64,000 nucleotides of DNA from contig NZ_JAAVUP010000001.1 of assembly GCF_012163135.1 (NCBI RefSeq), positions 1,054,001 to 1,118,000 of the forward strand, read 5' to 3'. The stretch comes from Neoroseomonas oryzicola. Lineage in GTDB: Bacteria > Pseudomonadota > Alphaproteobacteria > Acetobacterales > Acetobacteraceae. Position 1 is the first letter of the stretch. Each line of letters begins with the position of its first letter. The notes under the pieces are model-generated. The model saw only the letters and a program-made list of their open reading frames with translations, made no database searches and had not been told where the DNA came from. The position numbers were made by a program, and so were the translations under genes. This document shows, in pieces, positions 41,100 through 50,454 of this stretch.

Positions 41100-41636
41100 A
41101 TGCATAGTCTTGAAGGCAACAAGATCATCGCCGCGGTGCTGACCGCGGGCGTCACGCTCGGCTTGTCCGGGGTGGTGGCGAGCCTGCTGGTGCACCCGAG
41201 GATGCCGCACGAAGCCCACATCGCGATCGCCGGCGCCGAGCCGGCCGCCGCGCCCGCCGCCCCGGCCGCCCCCGCGCTCGAGCCGATCACGCCACTGCTT
41301 GCCAGCGCCAACGCGCAGAACGGGCAGGCGCTGGCGCAGCGCCAGTGCGCCTCCTGCCACTCCTTCAACGAGGGCGGCCGCGCCGGCGTGGGGCCGAACC
41401 TCTACGGCATCGTCGGCGCCAAGCACGCCCATGTCGACGGCTTCAACTACTCCCCGGCGATCCGCGGCATGCACGACAAGCCGTGGACCTACGAGGAACT
41501 CAACGCCTGGATCGCGAACCCGCGCGGCTACGCCCCGGGCAACCGCATGTCCTTCGGCGGCATCTCCAGCGCCCAGCAGCGCGCCGACCTGATCGCCTAC
41601 CTGCGGTCCATCTCGCCGAACGCGCCCGCGCCCTGA
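41100..41636 (+). CDS. Membrane-anchored class I cytochrome c (CycM-like)
   Basis: 178 residues from the ATG at 41100 (CGAGGCGAG ribosome site); an ATG at 41082 is possible. One N-terminal helix (IIAAVLTAGVTLGLSGVVASLL) anchors it, then an Ala/Pro-rich linker and a cytochrome domain with one heme site C83-A-S-C86-H87 and the likely distal ligand M150 (PGNRMSFGG). WTYEELNAWIANPRGYAPG and RADLIAYLRSIS are typical of cytochrome c552/CycM, which shuttles electrons from the bc1 complex to terminal oxidases. It diverges from kdsB and overlaps hisN by 4 bases. Confidence 0.92.
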   Translation: MHSLEGNKIIAAVLTAGVTLGLSGVVASLLVHPRMPHEAHIAIAGAEPAAAPAAPAAPALEPITPLLASANAQNGQALAQRQCASCHSFNEGGRAGVGPNLYGIVGAKHAHVDGFNYSPAIRGMHDKPWTYEELNAWIANPRGYAPGNRMSFGGISSAQQRADLIAYLRSISPNAPAP

Positions 41637-42415
41637 TCCCGGACGCCTACATCGCGGCGGCCGAGGCGGCCGCCGACGCGGCGGGGGCGGTCATCCGCCC
41701 CCTCTTCCGTTCGGCCCTGCTCGTCGAGGCGAAGGGCGACGCGAGCCCCGTCACGCGCGCCGACAAGGAGGCCGAGGAGGCCATCCGCGCCCTGATCGCC
41801 GCACGCTTCCCCGACCACGGCGTGATCGGGGAGGAGCACGGCGCCGACCGCCCGGACGCCGAATGGGTCTGGGTGGTGGACCCCATCGACGGCACCCGCG
41901 CCTTCGTCACCGGCCGGCCGCTGTTCGGCAGCCTCGTGGGGCTGCTGCACCGGGGCAAGCCGGTGCTCGGCATCATCGACCAGCCGGTCACCGGCGAACG
42001 CTGGCTTGGCGTCGCCGGCCGACCGACGACCTTCCGCGCGCCCCTGGGCGGGGCCGCCGCCTGCCGCCCCTGCGCTACGGTGGGCGAAGCCGAGCTCTCC
42101 TGCACCAGCCCCGACATGTTTCTCCCCGGCGACCGGGTGGGGTTCGAACGGCTGCGCGGCGCCGCCCGCCGCGTGACCTGGGGCGGGGACTGCTACGCCT
42201 ATGGCCTGCTGGCGCTCGGCCTGGTCGACATCGTCGCCGAGGCGACGATGAAGATCTGGGACTGGACGGCCCTGGTGCCGATCGTGGAAGGCGCCGGCGG
42301 GCGGGTGACGGGCTGGGACGGCGAGCCGCTCGCCCCGGGTGCCGAGGGCCGCGTCCTCGCCGTGGGCGATCCCGCCCTGCTGCCCGAGGCCGTGTCGCTT
42401 CTGACAGGCGCGTAA
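41633..42415 (+). CDS. hisN: Histidinol-phosphatase / inositol monophosphatase family, apparent CTG start
   Basis: 260 residues if started at CTG 41633. No ATG, GTG or TTG lies in frame between the upstream cytochrome gene and the first conserved motif, and the CTGA at 41633-41636 makes a 4-base overlap like the ATGA junctions elsewhere. The metal-binding motifs are VIGEEHG (E67-E68), VVDPIDGTRAF (D83-P-I-D86-G) and the late KIWDWTALVPIVEGAGG. The sequence resembles alphaproteobacterial HisN, which dephosphorylates histidinol phosphate, more than SuhB-type inositol phosphatases, although the family is hard to split. If CTG is wrong, the likely alternative is a sequencing error or an even rarer start. 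Confidence 0.85.
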   Translation: MIPDAYIAAAEAAADAAGAVIRPLFRSALLVEAKGDASPVTRADKEAEEAIRALIAARFPDHGVIGEEHGADRPDAEWVWVVDPIDGTRAFVTGRPLFGSLVGLLHRGKPVLGIIDQPVTGERWLGVAGRPTTFRAPLGGAAACRPCATVGEAELSCTSPDMFLPGDRVGFERLRGAARRVTWGGDCYAYGLLALGLVDIVAEATMKIWDWTALVPIVEGAGGRVTGWDGEPLAPGAEGRVLAVGDPALLPEAVSLLTGA

Positions 42416-42420
42416 TCGCC

Positions 42421-42445
42421 TCGACCGTTGTCCTGCAACGGTCGA
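42421..42445. other. Perfect 10-bp inverted repeat between hisN and yejA
   Basis: TCGACCGTTG (42421-42430), loop TCCTG, CAACGGTCGA (42436-42445) begins 5 bases after the hisN stop and ends 18 bases before the yejA ATG. As RNA it is a strong hairpin; without a T run it may be a factor-dependent terminator, an mRNA stability element or an operator for the yej operon. Confidence 0.6.
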
Positions 42446-42463
42446 GCCCCCATCCTGCCCGAC

Positions 42464-44323
42464 ATGCTCCGTCGCGACCTCCTGGCGCTTGGCGCCTGCG
42501 CCGCCCTTCCCGCCCTGCCGCGTGCCGCGCGGGCTGTCGTCCCGGCCGGGGGCGACAAGCCCGGGGAGGTGGTGCGCACCCACGCCCTGTCCCTGCTGGC
42601 CCCGCCCGCCCTGCCGGCGGACTTCCCGCATTGGCCCTGGGCCAATCCGGCCGCGCCCAAGGGCGGCGAGGTGGTGCTCGCACGGCTCGGCGCCTTCGAC
42701 AGCTTCAACCCCTACATCCTGCGCGGCACGCCCGATGTCGGCATCGGGCTGATCTACGACACGCTGATGGCCGGCAACCCGGACGAGGCGACGGCCGAAT
42801 ACGGCCATGTCGCCGAGACGGTCGAACTGCCCGCCGACCGCAAGGGCGTCACCTTCGAGCTGCGCGAATCCGCCCGCTGGCACGACGGCAAGCCGATGAC
42901 GGCCGATGACGTCGTCTTCTCCTTCAACGCGCTGCGCACCCATGGCCGCCCCTTCTTTCGCGCCTACTGGGCCGACGTCGCGGAGGTGGTCGCCGAATCC
43001 CCCCGCCGCGTCACCTTCCGCTTCCGCAGCAACGACAACCGGGAACTCGCCCAGATCCTGGGCGACGTGCCGGTGCTGCCGAAGCACTGGTGGGAAGGGC
43101 GCGACTTCACGCGCCCCTCGCTCGACGTGCCGCTCGGCTCCGGCCCCTACAGGCTGGAACGGTTCGAGCCCAACCGCAGCGTCGTCTACCGCCGCGTCGA
43201 GGACTACTGGGCGCGCGACCTCGGCGTGCGGCGCGGCCTGAACAACTTCGACACCATCCGCTACGAGTATTTCCGCGACACCACCGTCGCCTTCGAGGCC
43301 TTCAAGGCCGGCCAGATCGACTTCCGCACCGAGAACGTCGCCCGCGACTGGGCGACCGGCTACGACTTCCCTGCCGCGCGGCGGAACCTCGTGAAGCGGG
43401 AGGAGATCCCGCACGAGATCCCGACCGGGATGCAGTGCTTCGCGGTGAACCTGCGCCGTCCGCTCTTCCAGGATCCGCGCGTGCGTCGCGCGCTGATCGA
43501 GGTCTTTGACTTCGAGTGGATGAACACGAACCTGTTCTACGGCGCCTACACCCGCACCTCCTCCTACTTCTCGAACTCCGACTTCGCCGCGCGCGGCCTG
43601 CCGGAAGGGCGCGAGAAGGCGATCCTGGAAGGCTTCCGCGGCCGCATCCCGGACAGCGTCTTCACCGAGGAATACAGGCTCCCGGTCACCGACGGGTCGG
43701 GCAACAACCGCGACGGCGCGCGCCGCGCCCTCGCGCTGCTGCGTGAAGCCGGCTGGACCGTGCGCGACCGCCGCCTGGTGAACGCGCAAGGGCGCCCCTT
43801 CGAATTCGAGATCCTGCTCCAGGGCGCGACCTTCGAACGCGTCGCCCTGCCCTACGTCCAGTGGCTCGAGAGGCTCGGCATCACCGCGCGCGTGCGGACC
43901 GTCGATCCCGCGCAGTACCAGGTCCGCATCGACGCCTTCGACTACGACATGACCGTCGATTCGATGGGCCAGGGCTTCTCCCCCGGCAACGAGCAGCGCG
44001 ACTACTGGACCTCCGCCAAGGCGCGCGAGAACGGCAGCCAGAACGTCGCGGGTATCGCCGACCCCGCGATCGACGAGATCGTGGAACTCGTGATCAACGC
44101 GCCCGACTACCAGGAACTGGTCGCGCGCACCCGCGCGCTTGACCGCGTGCTGCTGCACCACAACTTCGTCGTCCCGCATTGGCACAGCCGCACCTTCCGC
44201 ATCGCCTTCTGGGACAAGTTCGGCCGGCCCGAGCGCAACCCGCGCTACGGCCTCGGCTTCCCGCAGGCCTGGTGGATCGACCCGGCGCGCGAACGCGCCC
44301 TCACCGAAGCCCGGCGCGGCTGA
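42464..44323 (+). CDS. yejA: Peptide ABC transporter substrate-binding protein, YejA-like
   Basis: 619 residues from the ATG at 42464. Signal peptide [24 protein letters not shown] (Tat-like RR but short). SBP family 5 landmarks: [27 protein letters not shown] (YejA hallmark), [55 protein letters not shown] and [19 protein letters not shown] [18 protein letters not shown]. It binds oligopeptides such as microcin C-like peptides in the periplasm. First gene of a yejABEF operon. Confidence 0.93.
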   Translation: MLRRDLLALGACAALPALPRAARAVVPAGGDKPGEVVRTHALSLLAPPALPADFPHWPWANPAAPKGGEVVLARLGAFDSFNPYILRGTPDVGIGLIYDTLMAGNPDEATAEYGHVAETVELPADRKGVTFELRESARWHDGKPMTADDVVFSFNALRTHGRPFFRAYWADVAEVVAESPRRVTFRFRSNDNRELAQILGDVPVLPKHWWEGRDFTRPSLDVPLGSGPYRLERFEPNRSVVYRRVEDYWARDLGVRRGLNNFDTIRYEYFRDTTVAFEAFKAGQIDFRTENVARDWATGYDFPAARRNLVKREEIPHEIPTGMQCFAVNLRRPLFQDPRVRRALIEVFDFEWMNTNLFYGAYTRTSSYFSNSDFAARGLPEGREKAILEGFRGRIPDSVFTEEYRLPVTDGSGNNRDGARRALALLREAGWTVRDRRLVNAQGRPFEFEILLQGATFERVALPYVQWLERLGITARVRTVDPAQYQVRIDAFDYDMTVDSMGQGFSPGNEQRDYWTSAKARENGSQNVAGIADPAIDEIVELVINAPDYQELVARTRALDRVLLHHNFVVPHWHSRTFRIAFWDKFGRPERNPRYGLGFPQAWWIDPARERALTEARRG

Positions 44324-44330
44324 CCGCGCC

Positions 44331-45458
44331 ATGGGCGCCTACCTGATCCGCCGGCTGCTGCTGGTGGTGCCGACGCTGCTCGGCATCATCATCATCAACT
44401 TCATCGTCGTGCAGTTCGCCCCGGGCGGGCCTGTCGAGCAGATGCTCGCGGAACTGCGCGGCGACGCGCAGTCGACGCTCGGCCGCATCACCGGCGAAGG
44501 CGGCGGGGAGGTCCGCACGCCCAACGCCGCCGAACAGCGCGGCCAGGCCGGCGGCGGGTCCGGCAACGGTCCGGTCGGCACCTATCGCGGCGCCCGCGGC
44601 CTCGACCCCGCCATCGTCGCCGAGATCGAGCGCAGCTTCGGCTTCGACAAGCCCGCCTCGACCCGCTTCTACGAGATGATGTCGGGCTACCTGCGCTTCG
44701 ACTTCGGCCGGTCCCTGTTCCGCGACAGGCCCGTCGTTGACCTGATCGTCGAGAAGATGCCGGTCTCCATCAGCCTCGGCCTGTGGTCGACGCTGATCAT
44801 CTACCTGGTGTCGATCCCCTTGGGCATCCGCAAGGCGGTGCAGGACGGGTCCCGCTTCGACGTCGCGACCTCGGGCGTCGTGCTCGTCGGCTACGCCATC
44901 CCGGGCTTCCTCTTCGCCATCCTGCTCGTCGTGCTCTTCGCCGGCGGGTCCTTCCTGCAATGGTTCCCGCTGCGCGGGCTCGCCTCCCCCGGCGCGGCCG
45001 ACATGCCGTTCTTCCAACGCGCGATGGACTACGCCTGGCACATGGTCCTGCCGACCATCACCCTGGTGATCGGCGGCTTCGCCGGGCTGACCATGCTCAC
45101 GAAGAACGCCTTCCTCGACGAGATCGGCAAGCAATACACGGTCACCGCCCGCGCCAAGGGCAACACCGAACAGCGCATCCTCTACGGGCACATCTTCCGC
45201 AACGCGATGCTGCTGATCATCGCGGGCTTCCCCGCGGCCTTCATCGGCATCCTCTTCACCGGCGCCCTGCTGACGGAAATCATCTTCTCCCTCGACGGGC
45301 TCGGCCTGCTCGGCTTCGAAAGTGCCATCCGCCGCGACTACCCGGTGATGTTCGCGACCCTCTACATCTTCACGCTGCTCGGCCTCGTCATGCAGATCGT
45401 GGGCGACTTCACCTACACCCTCGTCGACCCCCGCATCGACTTCGAGGCGCGGCGGTGA
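44331..45458 (+). CDS. yejB: Peptide ABC transporter permease YejB
   Basis: 375 residues from the ATG at 44331, 7 bases after yejA. It opens [20 protein letters not shown], with about six membrane helices and the permease EAA-type loop [20 protein letters not shown] long periplasmic segment after helix 1 (about residues 35-100) contains a Gly/Gln-rich stretch ([19 protein letters not shown]) that is longer than in the E. coli protein. It forms the channel with YejE. Confidence 0.93.
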   Translation: MGAYLIRRLLLVVPTLLGIIIINFIVVQFAPGGPVEQMLAELRGDAQSTLGRITGEGGGEVRTPNAAEQRGQAGGGSGNGPVGTYRGARGLDPAIVAEIERSFGFDKPASTRFYEMMSGYLRFDFGRSLFRDRPVVDLIVEKMPVSISLGLWSTLIIYLVSIPLGIRKAVQDGSRFDVATSGVVLVGYAIPGFLFAILLVVLFAGGSFLQWFPLRGLASPGAADMPFFQRAMDYAWHMVLPTITLVIGGFAGLTMLTKNAFLDEIGKQYTVTARAKGNTEQRILYGHIFRNAMLLIIAGFPAAFIGILFTGALLTEIIFSLDGLGLLGFESAIRRDYPVMFATLYIFTLLGLVMQIVGDFTYTLVDPRIDFEARR

Positions 45459-45481
45459 CGGGGCGGGCGGTCGTGGCGCTG

Positions 45482-45694
45482 CGCGCGCCGCAGGGGGGCG
45501 CTGCCCTCCCGCACCCACCCGCCAAAGGCCTAAAGGCCCTTGGAACCCAATACTTGGCCGGTTGGAGGGAGGGGCACCGCGCGCGCTCCGCGTCCGGCGG
45601 TCGCTCCGTGCCCCTCCCTCCAACCGGCCAATTGACGGTGTCCAGAGGCCTTTCGGCCTCTGGCGGGGGGTGCAGGGGGGCGGCGCCCCCCTGC
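45482..45694. repeat. REPIN-like element: two inverted REP-like units around a 24-bp inverted repeat
   Basis: The 253-base gap between yejB and yejE is filled by a nearly symmetrical element. Left unit: GC-rich hairpin near 45493, CGCACCC linker, then CCAAAGGCC (loop TAAA) GGCCCTTGG at 45521-45542. Centre: a perfect 24-bp inverted repeat, 45554-45577 with 45608-45631, around a 30-base loop. Right unit in opposite orientation: CCAGAGGCC, TTTC, GGCCTCTGG (45642-45663) and GCAGGGGGGC, GGC, GCCCCCCTGC (45672-45694). The left unit matches the single copy at 37553. Such paired REPs (REPINs) are non-autonomous and mobilised by RAYT transposases elsewhere in a genome. The coordinates of the left edge are approximate. 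Confidence 0.72.
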
Positions 45695-45711
45695 GGCGGC
45701 GGAGCAGCGCC

Positions 45712-46752
45712 ATGACGCTCTCCCCCCTCACCCGCCGGCGCCTTGCGAACTTCCGGGCGAACCGGCGAGGGTATGTCTCGCTGGTGATCTTCGGCTTCCT
45801 GTTCTTCGTGACCTTGTTCGCGGAGTTCATCGCGAATGATCGTCCCCTGGTCGCGAAGGTGGACGGGCGCTGGTTCGTCCCCGTTCTGGCGGATTATGCC
45901 GAGAGCGACATCGTCGAGGACGGCCTGCCCACCGGCGTCGACTGGCACGACCGCGGCTTTCGCGAGGAATTCGAGGCGAAGGGCGGTTGGATGGTCTGGC
46001 CGCTGGTCCCCTATTCCTACCGGACGGTGGTGCGGGATCTCGGGCAGCCGGCGCCCTCGCCGCCATCGGCGAAGAACTGGCTCGGCACCGACGACCAGGC
46101 GCGGGACGTGCTGGCGCGGGTGATCTACGGCTTCCGCATCTCGGTGCTGTTCGGCTTCACACTGACGATCGTGAGTTCCGTCGTCGGCATCGCGGCCGGC
46201 GCGGTGCAGGGCTTCTATGGCGGGCTGACGGATTTGCTGTTCCAGCGTTTCATCGAGATCTGGTCGGGCATGCCGCAGCTCTACCTGCTGATCATCCTCG
46301 CCTCCGTGATCGAGCCCTCCTTCTGGGTCCTGCTGATCTTCCTGCTGCTGTTCTCCTGGATGGGCCTGACAGGCGTGGTGCGGGCGGAGTTCCTGCGCGG
46401 GCGCAACTTCGACTACGTGCGCGCGGCGAAGGCGCTGGGCGTGTCGGATCCCGTGGTGATGTTCCGCCACATTCTGCCGAACGCGATGGTGGCGACGCTG
46501 ACTTTCCTGCCCTTCATCCTGTCGGGGTCGGTGACGGTGCTGGCGAGCCTCGACTTCCTGGGCTTCGGCCTGCCGCCGGGTTCTCCGTCGCTGGGCGAGC
46601 TGGTGAACCAGGGCAAGAACAACCTGACCGCGCCCTGGCTCGCGATGACCGGCTTCGTGGTCTTGGGGGGCATGCTGACGCTGCTGATCTTCGTGGGCGA
46701 GGCGGTGCGCGATGCCTTCGATCCCCGCAAGCTGCCGGGGGGCGGGCGCTGA
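45712..46752 (+). CDS. yejE: Peptide ABC transporter permease YejE
   Basis: 346 residues from the ATG at 45712. [23 protein letters not shown] is the YejE opening; a large periplasmic region after helix 1 includes FGWD-type [21 protein letters not shown] and [22 protein letters not shown] (OppC-like). The EAA loop is [23 protein letters not shown]. About six helices. It pairs with YejB and is separated from it by the REPIN-like element; coding usage resumes normally after the element. One-base overlap with yejF. Confidence 0.93.
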   Translation: MTLSPLTRRRLANFRANRRGYVSLVIFGFLFFVTLFAEFIANDRPLVAKVDGRWFVPVLADYAESDIVEDGLPTGVDWHDRGFREEFEAKGGWMVWPLVPYSYRTVVRDLGQPAPSPPSAKNWLGTDDQARDVLARVIYGFRISVLFGFTLTIVSSVVGIAAGAVQGFYGGLTDLLFQRFIEIWSGMPQLYLLIILASVIEPSFWVLLIFLLLFSWMGLTGVVRAEFLRGRNFDYVRAAKALGVSDPVVMFRHILPNAMVATLTFLPFILSGSVTVLASLDFLGFGLPPGSPSLGELVNQGKNNLTAPWLAMTGFVVLGGMLTLLIFVGEAVRDAFDPRKLPGGGR

Positions 46753-48359
46753 TGACGCTGCTGACGGTCGAGAACCTCTCCGTCGCCTTTCGCGGCAAGC
46801 GTGTGGTCGAAGGCGTCTCCTTCGCGGTCGAGAAGGGCGAGACGGTCGCGCTGGTCGGTGAGTCCGGCTCGGGCAAGTCGGTCACGGCGTTGTCCTGCCT
46901 GCGGCTGCTGCCGACGGCCGGGGCGAACCCGGCGGGCCGCATCATGCTGGACGGCACCGACGTGCTGTCGGCGCCGGATGCGGAACTGCGCCGGCTCCGC
47001 GGCGGCGTCGCGGGGATGGTCTTCCAGGAACCGATGACCTCGCTCAACCCGCTTCACAGCGTCGAGCGCCAGGTCGGCGAGGCCATCACCCTGCACCAGC
47101 CGCTGGCCGGCGCGGCGTTGCGTGCCCGGGTGATCGAACTGCTCCGCCGCGCCGGCTTCCCGAAGGCCGAGGACCGCCTCGGCGCCTATCCGCACCAATT
47201 GTCCGGCGGGCAGCGCCAGCGCGTGATGATCGCCGCGGCGCTCGCCAACGACCCGAAGCTGCTGATCGCCGACGAGCCGACCACTGCGCTCGACGTCACC
47301 ATCCAGGCGCAGATCCTCGAACTGCTGGAACGGCTGAAGCGCGAACTCGGCATGGCGATGCTGCTCATCACCCACGACCTCAACATCGTGAAGAAGCACG
47401 CGGACCGCGTGGTGGTGATGAAGGACGGCCACGCCGTCGAACAGGGCAAGGTCGCCGAGGTCTTCGCCAACCCGCGGCACGACTACACGCGCATGCTGCT
47501 CGCGACCGAACCGCGCGGCGCCCCGGCGCCGGTCGCGGATGCCGCGCCCGGGATCATGCACGGCGACGCCATGAAGGTCCGCTTCCCCATCCGCCGCGGC
47601 CTGCTCCGCCGCGTGGTGGCGGAGGTGCGCGCGGTCGATGGCGTGACCGTCGGCGTGCGGGAAGGAGAGACGGTCGGGCTGGTGGGCGAATCCGGCTCCG
47701 GCAAGACGACCCTGGGCCTGGCGCTGCTAAGGCTCGAGGAGAGCCAGGGCGCCATCCGCTTCGAGGGCCGCGACATCCAGGGCCTGGCGCGGGCCGAGCT
47801 TCGCCCGCTGCGCCGGCGCATGCAGATCGTCTTCCAGGACCCCTTCGGCGCCCTCTCCCCGCGCATGAGCGTGGGCGAGATCGTCGGCGAGGGCCTGGCC
47901 GTCCACGAACCGGGCCTGACGCGCCAGCAGCGGGCCCAGGCGGTCGCGACGGCGCTCGAGGAAGTCGGCCTGCAGCCCGGGATGGCTGAGCGCTACCCGC
48001 ACGAATTCTCCGGCGGCCAGCGTCAGCGCATCGCCATCGCCCGCGCCCTGGTGCTCAAGCCCCGCTTCCTGGTGCTGGACGAACCCACCTCGGCGCTCGA
48101 CGTGAGCGTCCAGGCCCAGGTGGTCGACCTGCTGCGCGGGCTGCAGGAGAAGCACCGGCTCGCCTACCTCTTCATCTCCCACGACCTGCGCGTGGTCCGC
48201 GCCATGGCGCACCGGATCATCGTCCTGAAGGACGGCAAGGTGGTCGAGGAAGGTGCCGCGGCCGATGTTGTCGCCGCGCCGCGGGAAGCCTACACCCGGG
48301 CCCTAATGGCCGCGGCCTTCGACCTGCGGACCGAGACGGCACCGGGGCTGGGGACTTGA
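46752..48359 (+). CDS. yejF: Peptide ABC transporter ATP-binding protein YejF (two ATPase domains)
   Basis: 535 residues, two ABC domains in one chain as expected for YejF. First: Walker A GESGSGKS (36-43), signature LSGGQRQR, Walker B LLIADEP. Second: [43 protein letters not shown], with the C-terminal region typical of Opp/Dpp ATPases. It powers YejABE import. The start overlaps the yejE stop (TGATG) and its stop overlaps the next gene (TTGA). Confidence 0.95.
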   Translation: MTLLTVENLSVAFRGKRVVEGVSFAVEKGETVALVGESGSGKSVTALSCLRLLPTAGANPAGRIMLDGTDVLSAPDAELRRLRGGVAGMVFQEPMTSLNPLHSVERQVGEAITLHQPLAGAALRARVIELLRRAGFPKAEDRLGAYPHQLSGGQRQRVMIAAALANDPKLLIADEPTTALDVTIQAQILELLERLKRELGMAMLLITHDLNIVKKHADRVVVMKDGHAVEQGKVAEVFANPRHDYTRMLLATEPRGAPAPVADAAPGIMHGDAMKVRFPIRRGLLRRVVAEVRAVDGVTVGVREGETVGLVGESGSGKTTLGLALLRLEESQGAIRFEGRDIQGLARAELRPLRRRMQIVFQDPFGALSPRMSVGEIVGEGLAVHEPGLTRQQRAQAVATALEEVGLQPGMAERYPHEFSGGQRQRIAIARALVLKPRFLVLDEPTSALDVSVQAQVVDLLRGLQEKHRLAYLFISHDLRVVRAMAHRIIVLKDGKVVEEGAAADVVAAPREAYTRALMAAAFDLRTETAPGLGT

Positions 48360-48823
48360 GCGAACTCGACACGCTGAAGGCGCTGATGGACGGCGGGACC
48401 GTGAAGCTCGGCGTGAGCATCCGGCAGATGAACTCGCCGGGATCCCCGGTCTACCGGTCATGGGAGAACATCTGGCCCCCGGCCGTGGTGCTCGTCGGCT
48501 CCTTTCTCGCGCTCAAGGTCGGCGGGCCGCTGCTGGCGGAGATGGGCATCGCGCAGGGCGGGTCCTGGCTGGGCCTCGCCGTGCTCGGCGCCGGCTGCTG
48601 GTGGTGGCTGGCGAAGATGATGCCGAAGGTGAAGGACGGCGTTTTCGAACGGACCGCCGCCTTCGGCCTGCAATCCCCGGCGCATTTCGACGCGCTGTGG
48701 GCGAAGGGCGTGCTCAGCCTCTACGCGAAGATGCCCGACGGCACGGAACGCGCGGCGACGCGGCGCGATTCCTGGCGCGATTTCGCCACGGCGATCGACA
48801 ACGAATTGAAGGGTCACTCCTGA
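48356..48823 (+). CDS. Small membrane protein after yejF (unknown)
   Basis: 155 residues from a TTG at 48356 that overlaps the yejF stop. A soluble N-terminal 35 residues precede two probable membrane helices ([20 protein letters not shown] and [21 protein letters not shown]), then a soluble tail ([31 protein letters not shown]). I do not recognise a family. Overlaps on both sides (with yejF and ghrA) place it in the same transcript; it might be an accessory of the transporter, but there is no direct evidence. Confidence 0.72.
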   Translation: MSELDTLKALMDGGTVKLGVSIRQMNSPGSPVYRSWENIWPPAVVLVGSFLALKVGGPLLAEMGIAQGGSWLGLAVLGAGCWWWLAKMMPKVKDGVFERTAAFGLQSPAHFDALWAKGVLSLYAKMPDGTERAATRRDSWRDFATAIDNELKGHS

Positions 48824-49755
48824 TGGCGGTCCTGCTCTCGACCAAGGCGCACACGATGCAGGACTGGAAGGCGGCGCTGCTGGCCGTCGACCCGTCGCTC
48901 GAGATCCGGCTTTTCCCCGAGGCCGGTGCCCCCGAGGACATCGAGGCGGCCGTGGTCTGGACCGCGCACGACATGATGGAGCTGCGCCGCTACCCCAACC
49001 TCAGGGTCATCGTGTCGATGGGCGCGGGTGTGGATCACCTGTTCCGCCCGCCGGGCCCGCCGCCGGGCGTGCCGGTGGCGCGGCTGGTGGACACGCGCCT
49101 CACCCAGGGCATGACCGAATGGGTGCTGCTGAACGTGTTGCGCTTCCACCGGCAGGACCCGGAATACCGCGACCAGCAGGCGCGCAAGGTGTGGTTCGAG
49201 CTGCCGGCGCCCGAGACCTCGGCGCGGCGCATCGGCATCCTCGGCCTCGGCGAGCTCGGCTCCGACGCGGCGCGCGCGCTGCGGGCGCTCGGCTTCCCGG
49301 TGATGGGCTGGTCGCGCCGGCCGAAGCAGGTCGACGGCGTCGAGACCTTCCACGGCGCGGACGGCCTGGTGGCCATGGCCGCGCAGGCCGACATGCTGGT
49401 TTGCCTGCTGCCGCTGACGCCAGAGACGCGCGGCGTGATCGACGCGAAGCTGCTCGGCGCGATGAAGCCGGGCGGCTTCCTGATCAACGCCGCGCGCGGC
49501 GGGCACCAGGTCGCGGCCGACGTGCTGGCCGCGCTCGACTCCGGCCATCTCGCCGGCGCCGCGCTCGATGTCTTCGAACCCGAGCCCCTGCCCGCGGACA
49601 GCCCCTTCTGGTCGCACCCGAAGGTGATCCTGACGCCCCATGCGGCGTCCATCACCATCCCCTCGAGCGCGGCGCCGCAGGTGGTGGAGAACATCCATCG
49701 CGCCCGGGACGGCCGGCCGCTGATCAACCTGGTGGATTTCTCAGCCGGCTACTGA
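48823..49755 (+). CDS. ghrA: Glyoxylate/hydroxypyruvate reductase A-like 2-hydroxyacid dehydrogenase
   Basis: 310 residues; ATG overlaps the previous stop. The NAD(P) fold is GILGLGELGSDAARAL (G141-x-G143-x-x-G146). Catalytic residues lie in INAARGG (Arg), DVFEPEPLP (Glu) and LTPHAAS (His). HDMMELRRYPNLRVIVSMGAGVDHLF is characteristic of GhrA rather than GhrB or PGDH. It reduces glyoxylate and hydroxypyruvate. It is the last gene of the yej run; a hairpin terminator follows. Confidence 0.9.
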   Translation: MAVLLSTKAHTMQDWKAALLAVDPSLEIRLFPEAGAPEDIEAAVVWTAHDMMELRRYPNLRVIVSMGAGVDHLFRPPGPPPGVPVARLVDTRLTQGMTEWVLLNVLRFHRQDPEYRDQQARKVWFELPAPETSARRIGILGLGELGSDAARALRALGFPVMGWSRRPKQVDGVETFHGADGLVAMAAQADMLVCLLPLTPETRGVIDAKLLGAMKPGGFLINAARGGHQVAADVLAALDSGHLAGAALDVFEPEPLPADSPFWSHPKVILTPHAASITIPSSAAPQVVENIHRARDGRPLINLVDFSAGY

Positions 49756-49877
49756 GACCAGCCGCACGAAGGTTGCACCCTCGTGCCCACAAGCGCCGGC
49801 GCTTCGCTTGGCTCGTCGGATAAGGGGCGGGCGCCGGCCGAAACGTCGTGCCGTCGGCAATGAGGCCCGGACATGCC

Positions 49878-49909
49878 AACGGCGCGAAGGGAGTTCCCCT
49901 CGCGCCGTT
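49878..49909. terminator. Bidirectional-type hairpin between convergent ghrA and marR genes
   Basis: AACGGCGCGA (49878-49887) pairs with TCGCGCCGTT (49900-49909), and the stem extends inward with one mismatch (AGGG...CCCC) around the loop AGTT. A GTTCG follows. It lies between two convergent genes and would serve both. Confidence 0.6.
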
Positions 49910-49959
49910 CGCATCGTCAGGCGACCGGGTCGGCGCGTGGCCGCCCCGACCCGCGCGGA

Positions 49960-50361
49960 TCAGACCGCGCGCAGCGCCGGCTCGCTGCTGGCCTGCGGCG
50001 GCAGCAGCTTCGCGTCCGCGGTGCCCTTCTGCGCCTCGATCATCACGTTGCGCAGGTCCTGCAGGAAGGTCGTGCCCTTCGGCGTGCGCTGCACGAGCAC
50101 GCTGCGGCGATCCGCCGGATCGACCTTGCGGCGCGCGAGGTCGAGCTCGCCGAGGCGGTCCAGCGCGCGGGTGATCGCGGGCTTGGAGACGTTGAGGTCG
50201 GCGGCGAGGCCGCGGACCGTGTGCGGCCCCTCGCTGAGGTAGACGGTCAGCAGCACCGCGAGCTGGCGGGCCGAGAGGTCCGGCCCGTCGTCGCGGACGA
50301 GCGCCACGATCGTCTCGCGCAGGATGCCGATCTGCTGGTCGGGGTTGGTGGTGTTGGTCAT
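49960..50361 (-). CDS. MarR-family transcriptional regulator
   Basis: 133 residues. Winged helix: LSARQLAVLLTVYLSEGPHTVRGLAADLNVSKPAITRALDRLGELDLARR, wing DPADRRSVLVQRTPKG. The C-terminal dimerisation helix is short (LQDLRNVMIEAQKG). MarR proteins are dimeric repressors often relieved by phenolic or oxidising ligands. No divergent neighbour is controlled obviously: pepA lies upstream, transcribed in the same direction, ending 94 bases before the marR start. Confidence 0.87.
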   Translation of the reverse strand: MTNTTNPDQQIGILRETIVALVRDDGPDLSARQLAVLLTVYLSEGPHTVRGLAADLNVSKPAITRALDRLGELDLARRKVDPADRRSVLVQRTPKGTTFLQDLRNVMIEAQKGTADAKLLPPQASSEPALRAV

Positions 50362-50454
50362 CTGGGGTCTTCCCTTTGGTTGGAGGCTTTGGGGCGAGGG
50401 TCCTGCCGGGGCCCGTTTGGGGGGGAGGCCGGGGCGGTTACCGCTCGCGGTGCG

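Noticed and set aside
41345..41632. Possible in-frame fusion of the cytochrome region to hisN
   Set aside because: The cytochrome is translated in a different frame, with its own heme motif and stop; the upstream part of the HisN frame is a shadow.
41597..44332. Long minus-strand open frame opposite hisN and yejA
   Set aside because: Shadow of well-recognised plus-strand genes; no family features or ribosome site.
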